NCBI GenBank assembly: GCA_022394775.1
Contig: JAGFCB010000034.1
Location: 1-64,000, forward strand
From: Candidatus Poribacteria bacterium
GTDB lineage: Bacteria > Poribacteria > WGA-4E > WGA-3G
Length of the DNA stretch: 64,000 nt
Direction of reading: 5' to 3'
Below are positions 35,090-43,564 of the stretch, piece after piece. The position numbers and the translations under genes were made by a program. Under the pieces are notes generated by a model that made no database searches, had not been told where the DNA came from, and saw only the letters and a program-made list of their open reading frames with translations. Numbering within the stretch: position 1 is the first letter of the stretch; every line of letters starts with the position of its first letter.

Positions 35090-35182
35090 CAGTTGTCAGT
35101 TATGTTCTTGTGGCAGTAACAAAGGTTAGATCCACCACAAGGGGCCTCTTAACTGATAACTGGTCACTGGTAACTGACAACT
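35090..35182. repeat. AGTTGTCAGT-family MITE overlapping the end of hisC
   Basis: Ends AGTTGTCAGT (35090-35099) and ACTGACAACT (35173-35182), perfect inverted repeats. The hisC stop codon is at 35164-35166, so the last codons and the stop of hisC lie inside the element. Confidence 0.8.
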
Positions 35183-36252
35183 CTTAAAGCCTTGATAAGT
35201 CTTTCGTTTTCTTGCCGTGTGCCGATTGTTACGCGGACTGCGTTTGGGTAGCCGTAACCTGCCATTGGACGCACGATGATCCCTTGTCTCAAAAGCGCGT
35301 CAGTGATGTCTGCGCCGGATTGTGGTACGTGCAACATAATGAAATTGCCTTCGGTTTGGATATAGCGAAGTCCCATGTCGTCAAACGCTTTATAGAGGAA
35401 CGTTTTTCCTGCTGTGTTGCTTTTCTGACTTTTTGTAACGTGATCTGTATCTTTCAGTGCAGCGCGTGCTGCTGCTTGTCCTACTAAGCTGCAATTGAAC
35501 GGCTGTCGGACTCGATTCAAGGTTTCTACTAATGGCGGTGACGCGATACCATAGCCAATGCGTAATCCAGCGAGTCCATAAATTTTTGAAAACGTTCGGG
35601 TGATGATAAAGTTTCGTCCTTCCAGCACATAAGGCAACGTCTGTGGATAGTCTGAACGGGCGACATATTCATAGTAGGCTTCGTCAAAAACAACAAGTAC
35701 ATCTTCCGGCACTTGCTCCATAAACGCTGCTGTTTCATCCGCTGTGACCATCGTTCCAGTCGGGTTATTTGGATTTGCGATGAAAATAATCTTCGTTTTA
35801 TCCGTGATGGCTGCTGCCATAGTCGAGAGATCGTGTGTATCATTCACCATCGGCACGACAACGGCTGTTGCGCTGCACAATTTCGTTACAAGGCTATAGA
35901 CGACGAATGCTCCCGCAGCATAGATGACTTCATCGTCCGGTGCAAGGTATGCCTCAGCGATTAACTGCAGCACATCGTTTGAACCATTCCCTAAAATCAG
36001 AGACTCAGGAGAAATACCGAGGTGTTGCGCGAGGTCTCTTTTGAGATAGTAGGCGTTACCATCAGGGTAGAGATGCACCTGTGCAGCACTCTCAGCAATC
36101 GCTTGCACTGCTAATGGCGACGGACCCAACGGGTTTTCATTGGATGCCAGTTTGATAATATCGGTGATACCCAACTCGCGCTGGACTTCTTCAATCGGTT
36201 TACCGCCTTGATACGGTTGAATCGTGTCAATACTCGGCTTCGGTTTTAGCAT
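35164..36252 (-). CDS. hisC: Histidinol-phosphate aminotransferase
   Basis: A PLP-dependent aminotransferase of histidine synthesis, 362 residues. Signatures: KLASNENPLGPSP, LYPDGNAYYLKRDLA, LGNGSNDVLQLIAEAYL, ANPNNPTGT, VVFDEAYYEY, and the PLP lysine in TFSKIYGLAGLRIGYG. NFIMLHV and GIIVRPMAGYGYPNAVRVTIGT complete the C-terminal domain. The final residues RVVSYQ and the stop codon come from an inverted-repeat element, beyond the conserved end of the protein, so activity should be unaffected. hisD is separate at 15278. Confidence 0.94.
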   Translation of the reverse strand: MLKPKPSIDTIQPYQGGKPIEEVQRELGITDIIKLASNENPLGPSPLAVQAIAESAAQVHLYPDGNAYYLKRDLAQHLGISPESLILGNGSNDVLQLIAEAYLAPDDEVIYAAGAFVVYSLVTKLCSATAVVVPMVNDTHDLSTMAAAITDKTKIIFIANPNNPTGTMVTADETAAFMEQVPEDVLVVFDEAYYEYVARSDYPQTLPYVLEGRNFIITRTFSKIYGLAGLRIGYGIASPPLVETLNRVRQPFNCSLVGQAAARAALKDTDHVTKSQKSNTAGKTFLYKAFDDMGLRYIQTEGNFIMLHVPQSGADITDALLRQGIIVRPMAGYGYPNAVRVTIGTRQENERLIKALRVVSYQ

Positions 36253-36313
36253 AGTGTTTTTTGTGTCTCAATTCGTCTGTATCTTGTCTATTGATGTGCC
36301 TAAGCACAATTCT

Positions 36314-36340
36314 ATTATAGCACACCTCTCCTTTTTTCAA
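36314..36340 (-). promoter_or_regulatory. Promoter for hisC
   Basis: On the minus strand TATAAT (36319-36314) with extended TGc, and TTGAAA (36340-36335) 15 bases upstream. The spacer is short but the extended -10 may compensate. The leader to the ATG at 36252 is about 55 bases. Confidence 0.5.
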
Positions 36341-36370
36341 AAGGAAATTTCGGATATTGGTTGTCAGTTC

Positions 36371-36594
36371 TATTGGATTTACCATAGTTCTCCGTTAAAA
36401 GTGAACATCCCATCGCGATATGTTTTGTAGGAGCGAGCTGTGCTCGCGATGCTTCGGAAAAAATGATTGAAAACCAACAATTATAGTAAAATCCGAAAAT
36501 AAGTTTACAGTTCGCCCGTCGTAGGGGCTGGGTAACCCAGCCCCTACGAGTTGTCGTGTGTGCAAATAATAATGGGATTGACTATAAATGGTTC
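36371..36594. repeat. Cluster of repeats: MITE end, REP hairpin and a 29-base palindrome element
   Basis: GGATTTACCATAGTTC (36375-36390) matches the end of the 2074-2227 element. GCGAGC-TGT-GCTCGC (36433-36447) is a REP-like hairpin. An element at 36481-36587 has ends TTATAGTAAAATCC and GGGATTGACTATAA and a centre CGTAGGGGCTGGGT-A-ACCCAGCCCCTACG (36520-36548), 14-bp perfect arms. Together they fill most of the 454-base gap between hisC and the VOC gene. Confidence 0.65.
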
Positions 36595-36614
36595 CACTGT
36601 CTACAAGAGATATA

Positions 36615-36643
36615 TTGACACTCAAATAACACTCGTGTAAAAT
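36615..36643 (+). promoter_or_regulatory. Promoter for the VOC/WD40 genes
   Basis: TTGACA (36615-36620), 17-base spacer, TAAAAT (36638-36643). The ATG at 36707 has AAAGGAG upstream. The WD40 gene follows 11 bases after the VOC stop, so the promoter probably serves both. Confidence 0.75.
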
Positions 36644-36706
36644 AGAACGCGATTCCAACAAAATTTCGACTCATCCAGTTCTTCTTATCAAAAAGGAGTA
36701 AGCACA

Positions 36707-37111
36707 ATGGCATTTTTGAGACACATCGCACTACGTACGAAGGATATGGAAGCGTCTCGCCGATTTTATGAGACCATCGGTTTTGAGTTTGTCGGTTACC
36801 GAGGACGCGGTGGACTTGACCTCTCCGACGGTACGCTGAACATGACAATCCTCCAATATAACGGCGAGGAACGGGCAGCCTTTGTGGAAGGCACAGAGTT
36901 TATCCATTTCGGCATCATTGTTGAAGATTTGGCAGGCATCTATAACACGCTTCGCGAGGGTGGATTTGAGTTGCTGATGGATAATGTGAAAAAAGGCGAC
37001 GAAATTAGTGCCGATAAACCGCCTGAACGCTCTTTCAAAGTAGCAGATCCAGATGGCAACGTTGTCGATATTACCTGTGCCGCAGATGAATGGCGCGGTG
37101 TGAAAATTTAA
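36707..37111 (+). CDS. VOC (glyoxalase/dioxygenase) superfamily protein
   Basis: A 134-residue, single-module vicinal-oxygen-chelate protein: LRHIALRTKDMEASRRFYETIGF, then FIHFGIIVEDLAGIYNTLREGGF and ADPDGNVVDIT. Likely metal ligands are H6, H67 and an acidic residue in the last block, where the usual Glu is Asp (D121). That leaves one ligand of the normal four uncertain. Members include glyoxalases, dioxygenases and resistance proteins; the substrate is unknown. Cytosolic, no signal peptide. Confidence 0.82.
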   Translation: MAFLRHIALRTKDMEASRRFYETIGFEFVGYRGRGGLDLSDGTLNMTILQYNGEERAAFVEGTEFIHFGIIVEDLAGIYNTLREGGFELLMDNVKKGDEISADKPPERSFKVADPDGNVVDITCAADEWRGVKI

Positions 37112-37122
37112 GGAAATTCCAC

Positions 37123-39168
37123 ATGTTTGGACGAGGGACACAAATAATTGTCGCGTGCGTTCTATATCTTATGGTTTATACACCACTATTTACAGAAGCC
37201 CAATCAGCTGAAACAGTCAAAGATTACTCAAAATGGGAGCTGCCAAAAGCGGCGAAAATGCGTTTGGGGAAGGGTGGTATTAATGATATGCAGTTCTCAC
37301 CCGACGGGACCCAATTTGCTGTCGGTAACGATATGGGTATCTGGCTTTATGACGTGAAAACGGGTAAAGAGGTTGCGTTATTCCCAGGGATATGTGAATC
37401 TCTTGCGTTTTCACCTGATGGTCGCCTTCTTGCAAATGGCGGGTTTGGTAAACTTCGGGGCCAGGAACTTCACTTGTGGGAAATAACTACGCGCAGGAAA
37501 ATCTCATCCACCAGTGAATCCCGTCCTGCCACAGCGTTGCGTTTCTCTGAAGATAGCAAAACACTTGTCAGTGTGGACAGCTGGGGTGCTACAATTAACA
37601 GGTTAGATATTCAAACAGGTGAAAGGGATGTAACGAATCTTGATGGACAACCCGACTCTTTGGGACATATTATCGAAGTCTATACGTTTACGCATGATAG
37701 GGTGGCAGGTGGAAAGAGGGACGGTAAGATCCGTTTGTGGGACACAACGACCGGTAAAAAACTAATCACTCTCAGTGGACATGCCGTAGAGAATCAGGAT
37801 CCGTCGCTCGACATACACGTTTTGGCTTTGGCTTTTTCACCTGACGGCACGCGACTCGCCAGTGGAAGCACGGATAGAACAGTCCGATTATGGGATACTG
37901 ACACCAACAACGACGCACCGATCACGCTCCAAAAACACAGAGGTTGGACAAACGTATTAGCATTCTCTCCGGACGGAAAAATACTCGCCAGCGGCGGTAC
38001 CGATAAGACTGTACTGTTGTGGGATGCTGCGACAAGTGAGATGCTTGAGACGCTCACCGGACACCGCAGCGGCATTGCTGCGCTAACGTTTTCACCCGAT
38101 GGCAGTACACTCGCAAGTGGAAGTACAGACGGCACGATTCGGTTCTGGAATACCGCAACTGGATCCCCACTGTCAACCCATATCACTGGACACACACAGT
38201 GGGTGAAAGCTTTGACTTTTTTTGAAGATAGTTTGACACTCGTTAGCGTTGCTTTTAACGGCACGATTAACTTTTGGGATCTGAAAACATCAGAAAAAAC
38301 AGCTGTCCAGATGGAAGGAGATCGGGATTTGTTACTCGGTTTAGCCTTTTCACAGGATGGCACAAAACTCGTCAGCAGCGGCACAAAAGGTGATATATTC
38401 TTTGCAGCAGGTTTCGGGCACTCTATCTCTACACCGATGTTAGATCAGATAATTCGTATAACGGATGTCGGGAGCGGACGTGAACTGACACAGACGAATG
38501 GTGATGGTAGAATTTTGGCATTTTCACCTGATGGAAAAACAGTAGCCATCAGCAATGGCGTTAGCATTCGCTTGTGGGATACGGAGACTGGTAAAACGCT
38601 CGATATTTCCCATATAGATCTGACCACTGAGACTGATGTATCATTCGATGATACAAGCGCAGCTTTAGTATTCTCACCCGACGGGAAAAAGCTCGTTAAT
38701 GGAACTTGGGGAGGAGATGTTCATCTATGGAATTCGGAAACCGGAGAGGCACTAACCACCTTCTTTAGAGCAGAGCCTCAGAAAGGTCAGCACGGTCGGG
38801 ATTCTATTAGGACTTTGGCGTTCTCTTCAGATGGTGCAATGCTTGCCGTGGGAAGTGACACACATATACGTATTCGGTTGTTAGAGGGTGAAAGACAGAT
38901 CGGCTTTAAGAATGTCCCTGGTCAAACCGAGACATTGGCGTTTTCACCAGATACCACCGTACTTGCCATTGGACGTAGAAAGGGTGGGATTGAGTTATGG
39001 GATATTACAACCGGAGATAAACTCATTACACTTGAGGGGCACACGGGATCAGTGGAGACACTGGTCTTTTCACCGGATGGTAAAACCTTGGTCAGCACAG
39101 GGCAAGATGGGACAATTCTCGTCTGGGATTGGGATCAATCCCTTAAAGGCTCACCTGAGATAAGATAG
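37123..39168 (+). CDS. Exported WD40-repeat protein, paralogue 1
   Basis: A 681-residue protein with a signal peptide (residues 1-26, ends LFTEAQS). The rest is WD40 blades, about 13 or 14, enough for two seven-bladed propellers. Typical units are LAFSPDGTRLASGSTDRTVRLWD, split by GH at the blade start. The start at 37123 is chosen because TAAGGA (37109-37114) precedes it and the paralogue at 39340 begins with the same MFGR; an upstream in-frame ATG overlaps the VOC gene. Acts outside the cytoplasm as a binding scaffold; the partner is unknown. Confidence 0.85.
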   Translation: MFGRGTQIIVACVLYLMVYTPLFTEAQSAETVKDYSKWELPKAAKMRLGKGGINDMQFSPDGTQFAVGNDMGIWLYDVKTGKEVALFPGICESLAFSPDGRLLANGGFGKLRGQELHLWEITTRRKISSTSESRPATALRFSEDSKTLVSVDSWGATINRLDIQTGERDVTNLDGQPDSLGHIIEVYTFTHDRVAGGKRDGKIRLWDTTTGKKLITLSGHAVENQDPSLDIHVLALAFSPDGTRLASGSTDRTVRLWDTDTNNDAPITLQKHRGWTNVLAFSPDGKILASGGTDKTVLLWDAATSEMLETLTGHRSGIAALTFSPDGSTLASGSTDGTIRFWNTATGSPLSTHITGHTQWVKALTFFEDSLTLVSVAFNGTINFWDLKTSEKTAVQMEGDRDLLLGLAFSQDGTKLVSSGTKGDIFFAAGFGHSISTPMLDQIIRITDVGSGRELTQTNGDGRILAFSPDGKTVAISNGVSIRLWDTETGKTLDISHIDLTTETDVSFDDTSAALVFSPDGKKLVNGTWGGDVHLWNSETGEALTTFFRAEPQKGQHGRDSIRTLAFSSDGAMLAVGSDTHIRIRLLEGERQIGFKNVPGQTETLAFSPDTTVLAIGRRKGGIELWDITTGDKLITLEGHTGSVETLVFSPDGKTLVSTGQDGTILVWDWDQSLKGSPEIR

Positions 39169-39245
39169 AATTTACGCGAATTTAGCAGAAAACGGATATT
39201 TTGCACGTAAAAATAGGTGCTCAAACGTTTTTAACCTCTTAAATC

Positions 39246-39259
39246 CCCCTTATCAGGGG
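39246..39259. repeat. CCCCT-TATC-AGGGG palindrome
   Basis: A short hairpin between the two WD40 genes, matching the one at 2152-2167. Just after it, TGCGTAATTCCT (39273-39284) resembles one end of the AGGACTTACGCA family. The 171-base gap has no other visible signal. Confidence 0.55.
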
Positions 39260-39339
39260 ACTTTTGAAGCCGCTGCGTAATTCCTATAAGAGTATGAAAC
39301 ACGTTAGAACAATTCCAATTTACACAAGGAAAATCTTAC

Positions 39340-42303
39340 ATGTTTGGACGAGAAAAGCAAACAATCACCGTGTGCGTCTTATATCTCATGGCATGCACAC
39401 TGCTATTTGCCGAAGCGCAAGTAGACGGAATAGTTGAAACTTACCCACAATGGGAACTACCAAAAGCGGCAAAAGCACGTCTCGGAAAAGGCGATATTAA
39501 CGCTATCCAGTTCTCACTCGACGGCACGCAACTCGCAGTTGCAACAGACATCGGTGTGTGGCTATATGATGCGAAAACAGGGAAGGAAAAGTCTCTGTTC
39601 GGTGGAATGTGTGGATTACTCGCCTTTTCACCTGATGGGTGTTTCCTTGTCAGCGGTGGTGCCGACTACTTTTCCAATCTCGGTGGGAGCCGTTGGGAAA
39701 AGGGAGTCGAATTGTGGGAGCTTGCTACGGGTCAGCAAGTGTTGTTCCCTGATATGCCGCCGGCTGCTGCGGTGCTGCGTTTTTCGGAAGATGGTAAGAC
39801 ACTCATCAGTTTAAGTAAATCAAGAGATACAATTAGTCGGTTAGATATTGAGACAGGTAATCAGACTGTCCACAAATTAGGAGAACGACTGGGTTACGTG
39901 CATCATGAAGTCTACGCACTCACAGAAGATGAAATCGCGATCGGCATGTATAACGGAGATATCGAGTTATGGGACACAACGACTGGCAAGAGGCTATCCA
40001 CACTCAGAGAAAATGTAGCGCAGATTGAATTCTTGGGTAAAGTGATACCGCCGCCAGAGAACAATAGTGTTTTCGTCTTGGAATTTTCACCCGACGGCAC
40101 GCAACTCGCCAGTGCGAGTAACGATGCAACAATCCAATTGTGGGATACTACCCACAACGACAAACCGATCACGATCCGAAATCATATAGGCGAACCAACG
40201 GCGTTGGCATTTTCTCCAGATGGAAAAATCCTTGCCAGTGGTAGTGACGAGACGTTGATCCAATTGTGGGATACCGCTACTGGCAAATCGCTCACGACTT
40301 TCACACGTCATATTAGTTACATCGACGCGTTAGCGTTTTCACCTGATGGTGCCACGCTGGCGAGTGCAAGTTCGGATGGCACTATCCGGTTTTGGAATAT
40401 CAAGACAGGGGACCCGCTATCTACCGTTATCACTGGACATATAGCATCCTTAAGGGCATCAACGTTTCTTAAAGATAGTTCCACGATTGCGAGTATCGGA
40501 TATAGCGGCATCATCACGCTCTGGGATCTAAATACTTTCCAAAAGACGACACTCCAGACCAAAATGACGCTCGAGATGACAAGGTTTCGGAATTGGTATC
40601 CGGATTTAGCCTTTTCGCCGGATGGGACGAAACTCGTCGGCTTCGGTTCAGAGATTCCCGCGCCTGAATTGGGACGAGATTATGTGCTTCGATTAACGGA
40701 TGTCAGCACTGGACGCGAATTAGTGTCCAGTGCTGGTGGTGCTTCAGACCTGACGTTTTCGCCTGACGGAAAAACCGTAGCTGGCTGGCGTTCGGAGGTG
40801 GTTCGCTTGTGGGACACAGAGACAGGCAAAACACTTGATGTTTCTCTCTTAGATCCGAACGCTGACCGTGAGGCGCGGCACCGGCCCCTAATCAGAACTT
40901 TGGAATTCTCACCAGACGGTAGAAGACTTGCCGGTGGCACCATGGGTGGAGATGTTCAGATGTGGGATACGGAAACCGGAGAGGCACTCACTTCCTTTTT
41001 TGCGGAAGAACCGCCTGTAGATCATAGTTATCGGGATCCCATTATGGATTTGGCGTTCTCATCAGACGGTTCCTTGCTTGCTGTCGGGAGCATGAAAGCG
41101 TTACGTTTGTTGGGAAATTTGAAACAGATCGGTTTCAAGGAAATATCCTACGGTGCCGAAGTCTGGGGCAATACATTACTGTTTTCACCAGATGATACTG
41201 TCCTTGTTATCGGACTTATACAAAGTGGTGGCGTTGAGTTATGGGACCTGACAACCGGCAAAAAACTCACAACACTTGATGGACATACGAATTGGGTCCA
41301 GACGCTGGCATTCTCACCGGATGGCAAAATGCTCGTTAGCGCGGGCGGAGATGGCACCGTGCTTCTGTGGGACTGGGACGAAGTCCTCACAACCGCACGG
41401 GAGACGGATAAGAACGCACAACTTCGCAACAAAGAACCGCGTTCAGAAACAGTATTGAAATTTGTCGAACAGACGGTAGAAAACGAGGCAAACGCACGTC
41501 ATATCTCGACATTAGAACGGACCTATCTGAAAAACAAGTGGAAAGGTGCGTTAGAACAATTTAAAAATGACTTAGCCTCTACACCCTTCGGAGGACGTGA
41601 ACGCGATGTGTTCGCACAGATTGTCCAAATGGGAAAAAACATCAAGGACAAAGCGGGTTATGTTGATATGTTGCATCAATTGATGGATGCCATACCTGAC
41701 AACCTGAGTGTTCAATTCAACACACACTTTGTACTGGCGGGGTTCTATCGGGACAATCGTATGTCTGAGAAGGCAGAAGCGCATATCCAAAAAACAGGTT
41801 TCATTACTGAAGATAAATGGTTGATACTGGGTCCATTTGATAATACTGGCGGTATCGGTTACAATACGGCTTATATTCCTGAAAACGCAACACAGATTGA
41901 GAGAACAAAAAAGTATGAGAGCATAGTGGAACAGATACATTGGCAAAAAAGCGAAGACGATACGCTCAACGGCTATATCAGTCTCGGAGACGATGTTGAT
42001 TGGGGTGTCGCTTATGCGTTCGCAACCGTTATTTCGCCTGATGAACGCGAGGGACAAATCCGATTTGATAGCGACGACCAAGGGAAAGTATGGCTTAATG
42101 GCATACAAATATTCAAACATACCAAAGCCTTTTCTGCGGAAATTGATAAGTACATTATTCCTGTGATCCTCAAACCGGGTAAAAACAATATCCTCGTCAA
42201 AGTCTGTGAAGAGCAACAAGGGTGGGGATTTTACCTACGGATTACTGATACTGACGGAAAACCGTTTAGGGATCTGAAAGTCGATTCCCCAGAAGCGAAT
42301 TAA
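39340..42303 (+). CDS. Exported WD40-repeat protein, paralogue 2, with C-terminal sugar-binding-like domain
   Basis: A 987-residue protein. Signal peptide 1-26, then about 13-14 WD40 blades (residues 55-690) closely related to the preceding gene: PQWELPKAAKARLGKG and the same blade order. Beyond residue 700 there is a helical segment and then a beta-sandwich from about 830 beginning DKWLILGPFDNTGGIGYN and including YAFATVISPDEREGQIRFDSDDQGKVWLNG, like the PA14 or galactose-binding-type modules of surface proteins. AAGGAAAA precedes the ATG. The pair arose by tandem duplication, with the C-terminal part either gained here or lost from paralogue 1. Confidence 0.82.
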   Translation: MFGREKQTITVCVLYLMACTLLFAEAQVDGIVETYPQWELPKAAKARLGKGDINAIQFSLDGTQLAVATDIGVWLYDAKTGKEKSLFGGMCGLLAFSPDGCFLVSGGADYFSNLGGSRWEKGVELWELATGQQVLFPDMPPAAAVLRFSEDGKTLISLSKSRDTISRLDIETGNQTVHKLGERLGYVHHEVYALTEDEIAIGMYNGDIELWDTTTGKRLSTLRENVAQIEFLGKVIPPPENNSVFVLEFSPDGTQLASASNDATIQLWDTTHNDKPITIRNHIGEPTALAFSPDGKILASGSDETLIQLWDTATGKSLTTFTRHISYIDALAFSPDGATLASASSDGTIRFWNIKTGDPLSTVITGHIASLRASTFLKDSSTIASIGYSGIITLWDLNTFQKTTLQTKMTLEMTRFRNWYPDLAFSPDGTKLVGFGSEIPAPELGRDYVLRLTDVSTGRELVSSAGGASDLTFSPDGKTVAGWRSEVVRLWDTETGKTLDVSLLDPNADREARHRPLIRTLEFSPDGRRLAGGTMGGDVQMWDTETGEALTSFFAEEPPVDHSYRDPIMDLAFSSDGSLLAVGSMKALRLLGNLKQIGFKEISYGAEVWGNTLLFSPDDTVLVIGLIQSGGVELWDLTTGKKLTTLDGHTNWVQTLAFSPDGKMLVSAGGDGTVLLWDWDEVLTTARETDKNAQLRNKEPRSETVLKFVEQTVENEANARHISTLERTYLKNKWKGALEQFKNDLASTPFGGRERDVFAQIVQMGKNIKDKAGYVDMLHQLMDAIPDNLSVQFNTHFVLAGFYRDNRMSEKAEAHIQKTGFITEDKWLILGPFDNTGGIGYNTAYIPENATQIERTKKYESIVEQIHWQKSEDDTLNGYISLGDDVDWGVAYAFATVISPDEREGQIRFDSDDQGKVWLNGIQIFKHTKAFSAEIDKYIIPVILKPGKNNILVKVCEEQQGWGFYLRITDTDGKPFRDLKVDSPEAN

Positions 42304-42478
42304 AGGCGGATACCCCATCACTACGACCTAAGTTGTGATCTAAGATTCTTTGGGTTCCGTTAATTTTAGATTGAAAGTCCAACGGCATAAGCGCGTGAGA
42401 AATATGGCGATTTTCGTGAAGTGTACGAAGCACAGGTTTCCCCGCCTTTAGGTGGTGGGTGCCTTGATAGGAGGAAAC

Positions 42479-43339
42479 ATGTTTTTGGCAAAACGGTATC
42501 TGAATTACATACTTGCTATAAGCGTTATTATTCTGCTCAGTTTTGTAACGATATTGACAGGTGATGCAAAAATTGATGAAAATACGATTCAAGGCATGTG
42601 GACATTTGAAGAAGGCGCAGGTGAAACCGTTAAGGATCTCTCTGGGAACGGTAGTGATGGCATATTTGTTGGTGATGTCAAATGGACAAAAGGCAAATTC
42701 GGCGGCGGTATAGAGTTCAGCGGCGTTGAGGCACAAAACCACGTTCGTATCGGAACGAAAGGAGACCCCGATAGTTTAGCGGCTTTAAATTTTAAGGACT
42801 CCAAAGGTTTCTCGATTCATGCTTGGGTATACGCAACAGCACCACCGAACGGAAAATGCGTTATATGGAAAGGGCATGGATGTTCAAGTTGGTCGCAGTA
42901 TCTACTTGGCACCGGTGCGCATGAGAATGTCGGTGGCAGAATTAACCAAGCATCGTTTCATTATCGTTTAAAGAGCGCGCCCGAAAGGTTTGAAGCACTC
43001 GGAGATCCACTTCCCGAAAAAGAGTGGGTCTATCTTGTTGGTGTTTGGGATGGAACGAAAATCTATATCTACGTTAATGGTGAACTTCAGAACAGTGCAG
43101 CCGCAGTCGGACAACCTTGGGATTCTTTTGAGGCGGTTTACATCGGTGCGGATGCAGGCTGTAATGCGGGTAAGGGTAGGTGTCATTGGAGCGGCATCAT
43201 CGATGAAATTGTTATCTTTAATGTGGCACTCTCTGAGGGTGAGGTGAAGTCACTCGGCAAAGGAATTGAAGGTGTTTTGGCAGTTGATGCCGCAGGGAAA
43301 ACCACTACCACCTGGGGTAGACTTAAATCAGGAAAATAA
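42479..43339 (+). CDS. Exported LamG protein with TTWG-type C-terminal tail
   Basis: A 286-residue protein. The start at 42479 follows AGGAGG (42469-42474). Signal peptide or anchor near residues 8-30. The LamG jelly roll spans about 38-255: MWTFEEGAGETVKDLSGNG, GKFGGGIEFSG, FSIHAWVYATAP, KIYIYVNGELQNS and GIIDEIVIFNVALSEGEV. The tail is VLAVDAAGKTTTTWGRLKS, shared with three other LamG proteins and the Kelch protein. Probably a secreted or surface carbohydrate-binding protein. It follows the WD40 pair after 175 bases without a recognised signal. Confidence 0.82.
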   Translation: MFLAKRYLNYILAISVIILLSFVTILTGDAKIDENTIQGMWTFEEGAGETVKDLSGNGSDGIFVGDVKWTKGKFGGGIEFSGVEAQNHVRIGTKGDPDSLAALNFKDSKGFSIHAWVYATAPPNGKCVIWKGHGCSSWSQYLLGTGAHENVGGRINQASFHYRLKSAPERFEALGDPLPEKEWVYLVGVWDGTKIYIYVNGELQNSAAAVGQPWDSFEAVYIGADAGCNAGKGRCHWSGIIDEIVIFNVALSEGEVKSLGKGIEGVLAVDAAGKTTTTWGRLKSGK

Positions 43340-43472
43340 GTTCTATAGGAACCTTCAATTTTACAATTGGGAGTTGTTTTTTATTTCAATCTACATGTAT
43401 ACTATTTCTTAAAGTTCACACGTGAAGTCTTAATCACGATCTGCGATTCTTATTTTTTGATTGACTCAGGGC

Positions 43473-43541
43473 GATTGTGCAGGAGCCGGGCCCACACAAT
43501 CCACACTCTGTAGTAGTTTACAGGAGATAACACCTGTTATC
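43473..43541. promoter_or_regulatory. Two hairpins in the leader of the large unknown gene
   Basis: GATTGTG (43473-43479) pairs with CACAATC (43495-43501) around a 15-base loop. GATAAC-ACCT-GTTATC (43526-43541) is a second, perfect 6-bp hairpin just before the first possible ATG at 43544. They could be an operator or a translation control. The signal is structural only. Confidence 0.35.
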
Positions 43542-43564
43542 AAATGATAGGAGATTACCCTCTA

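Noticed and set aside
42266-42742. Reverse-strand frame of 158 codons across the WD40-LamG gap
   Set aside because: It overlaps both flanking genes and shows no domain. The gap 42304-42478 holds no signal I can name beyond the LamG ribosome binding site.
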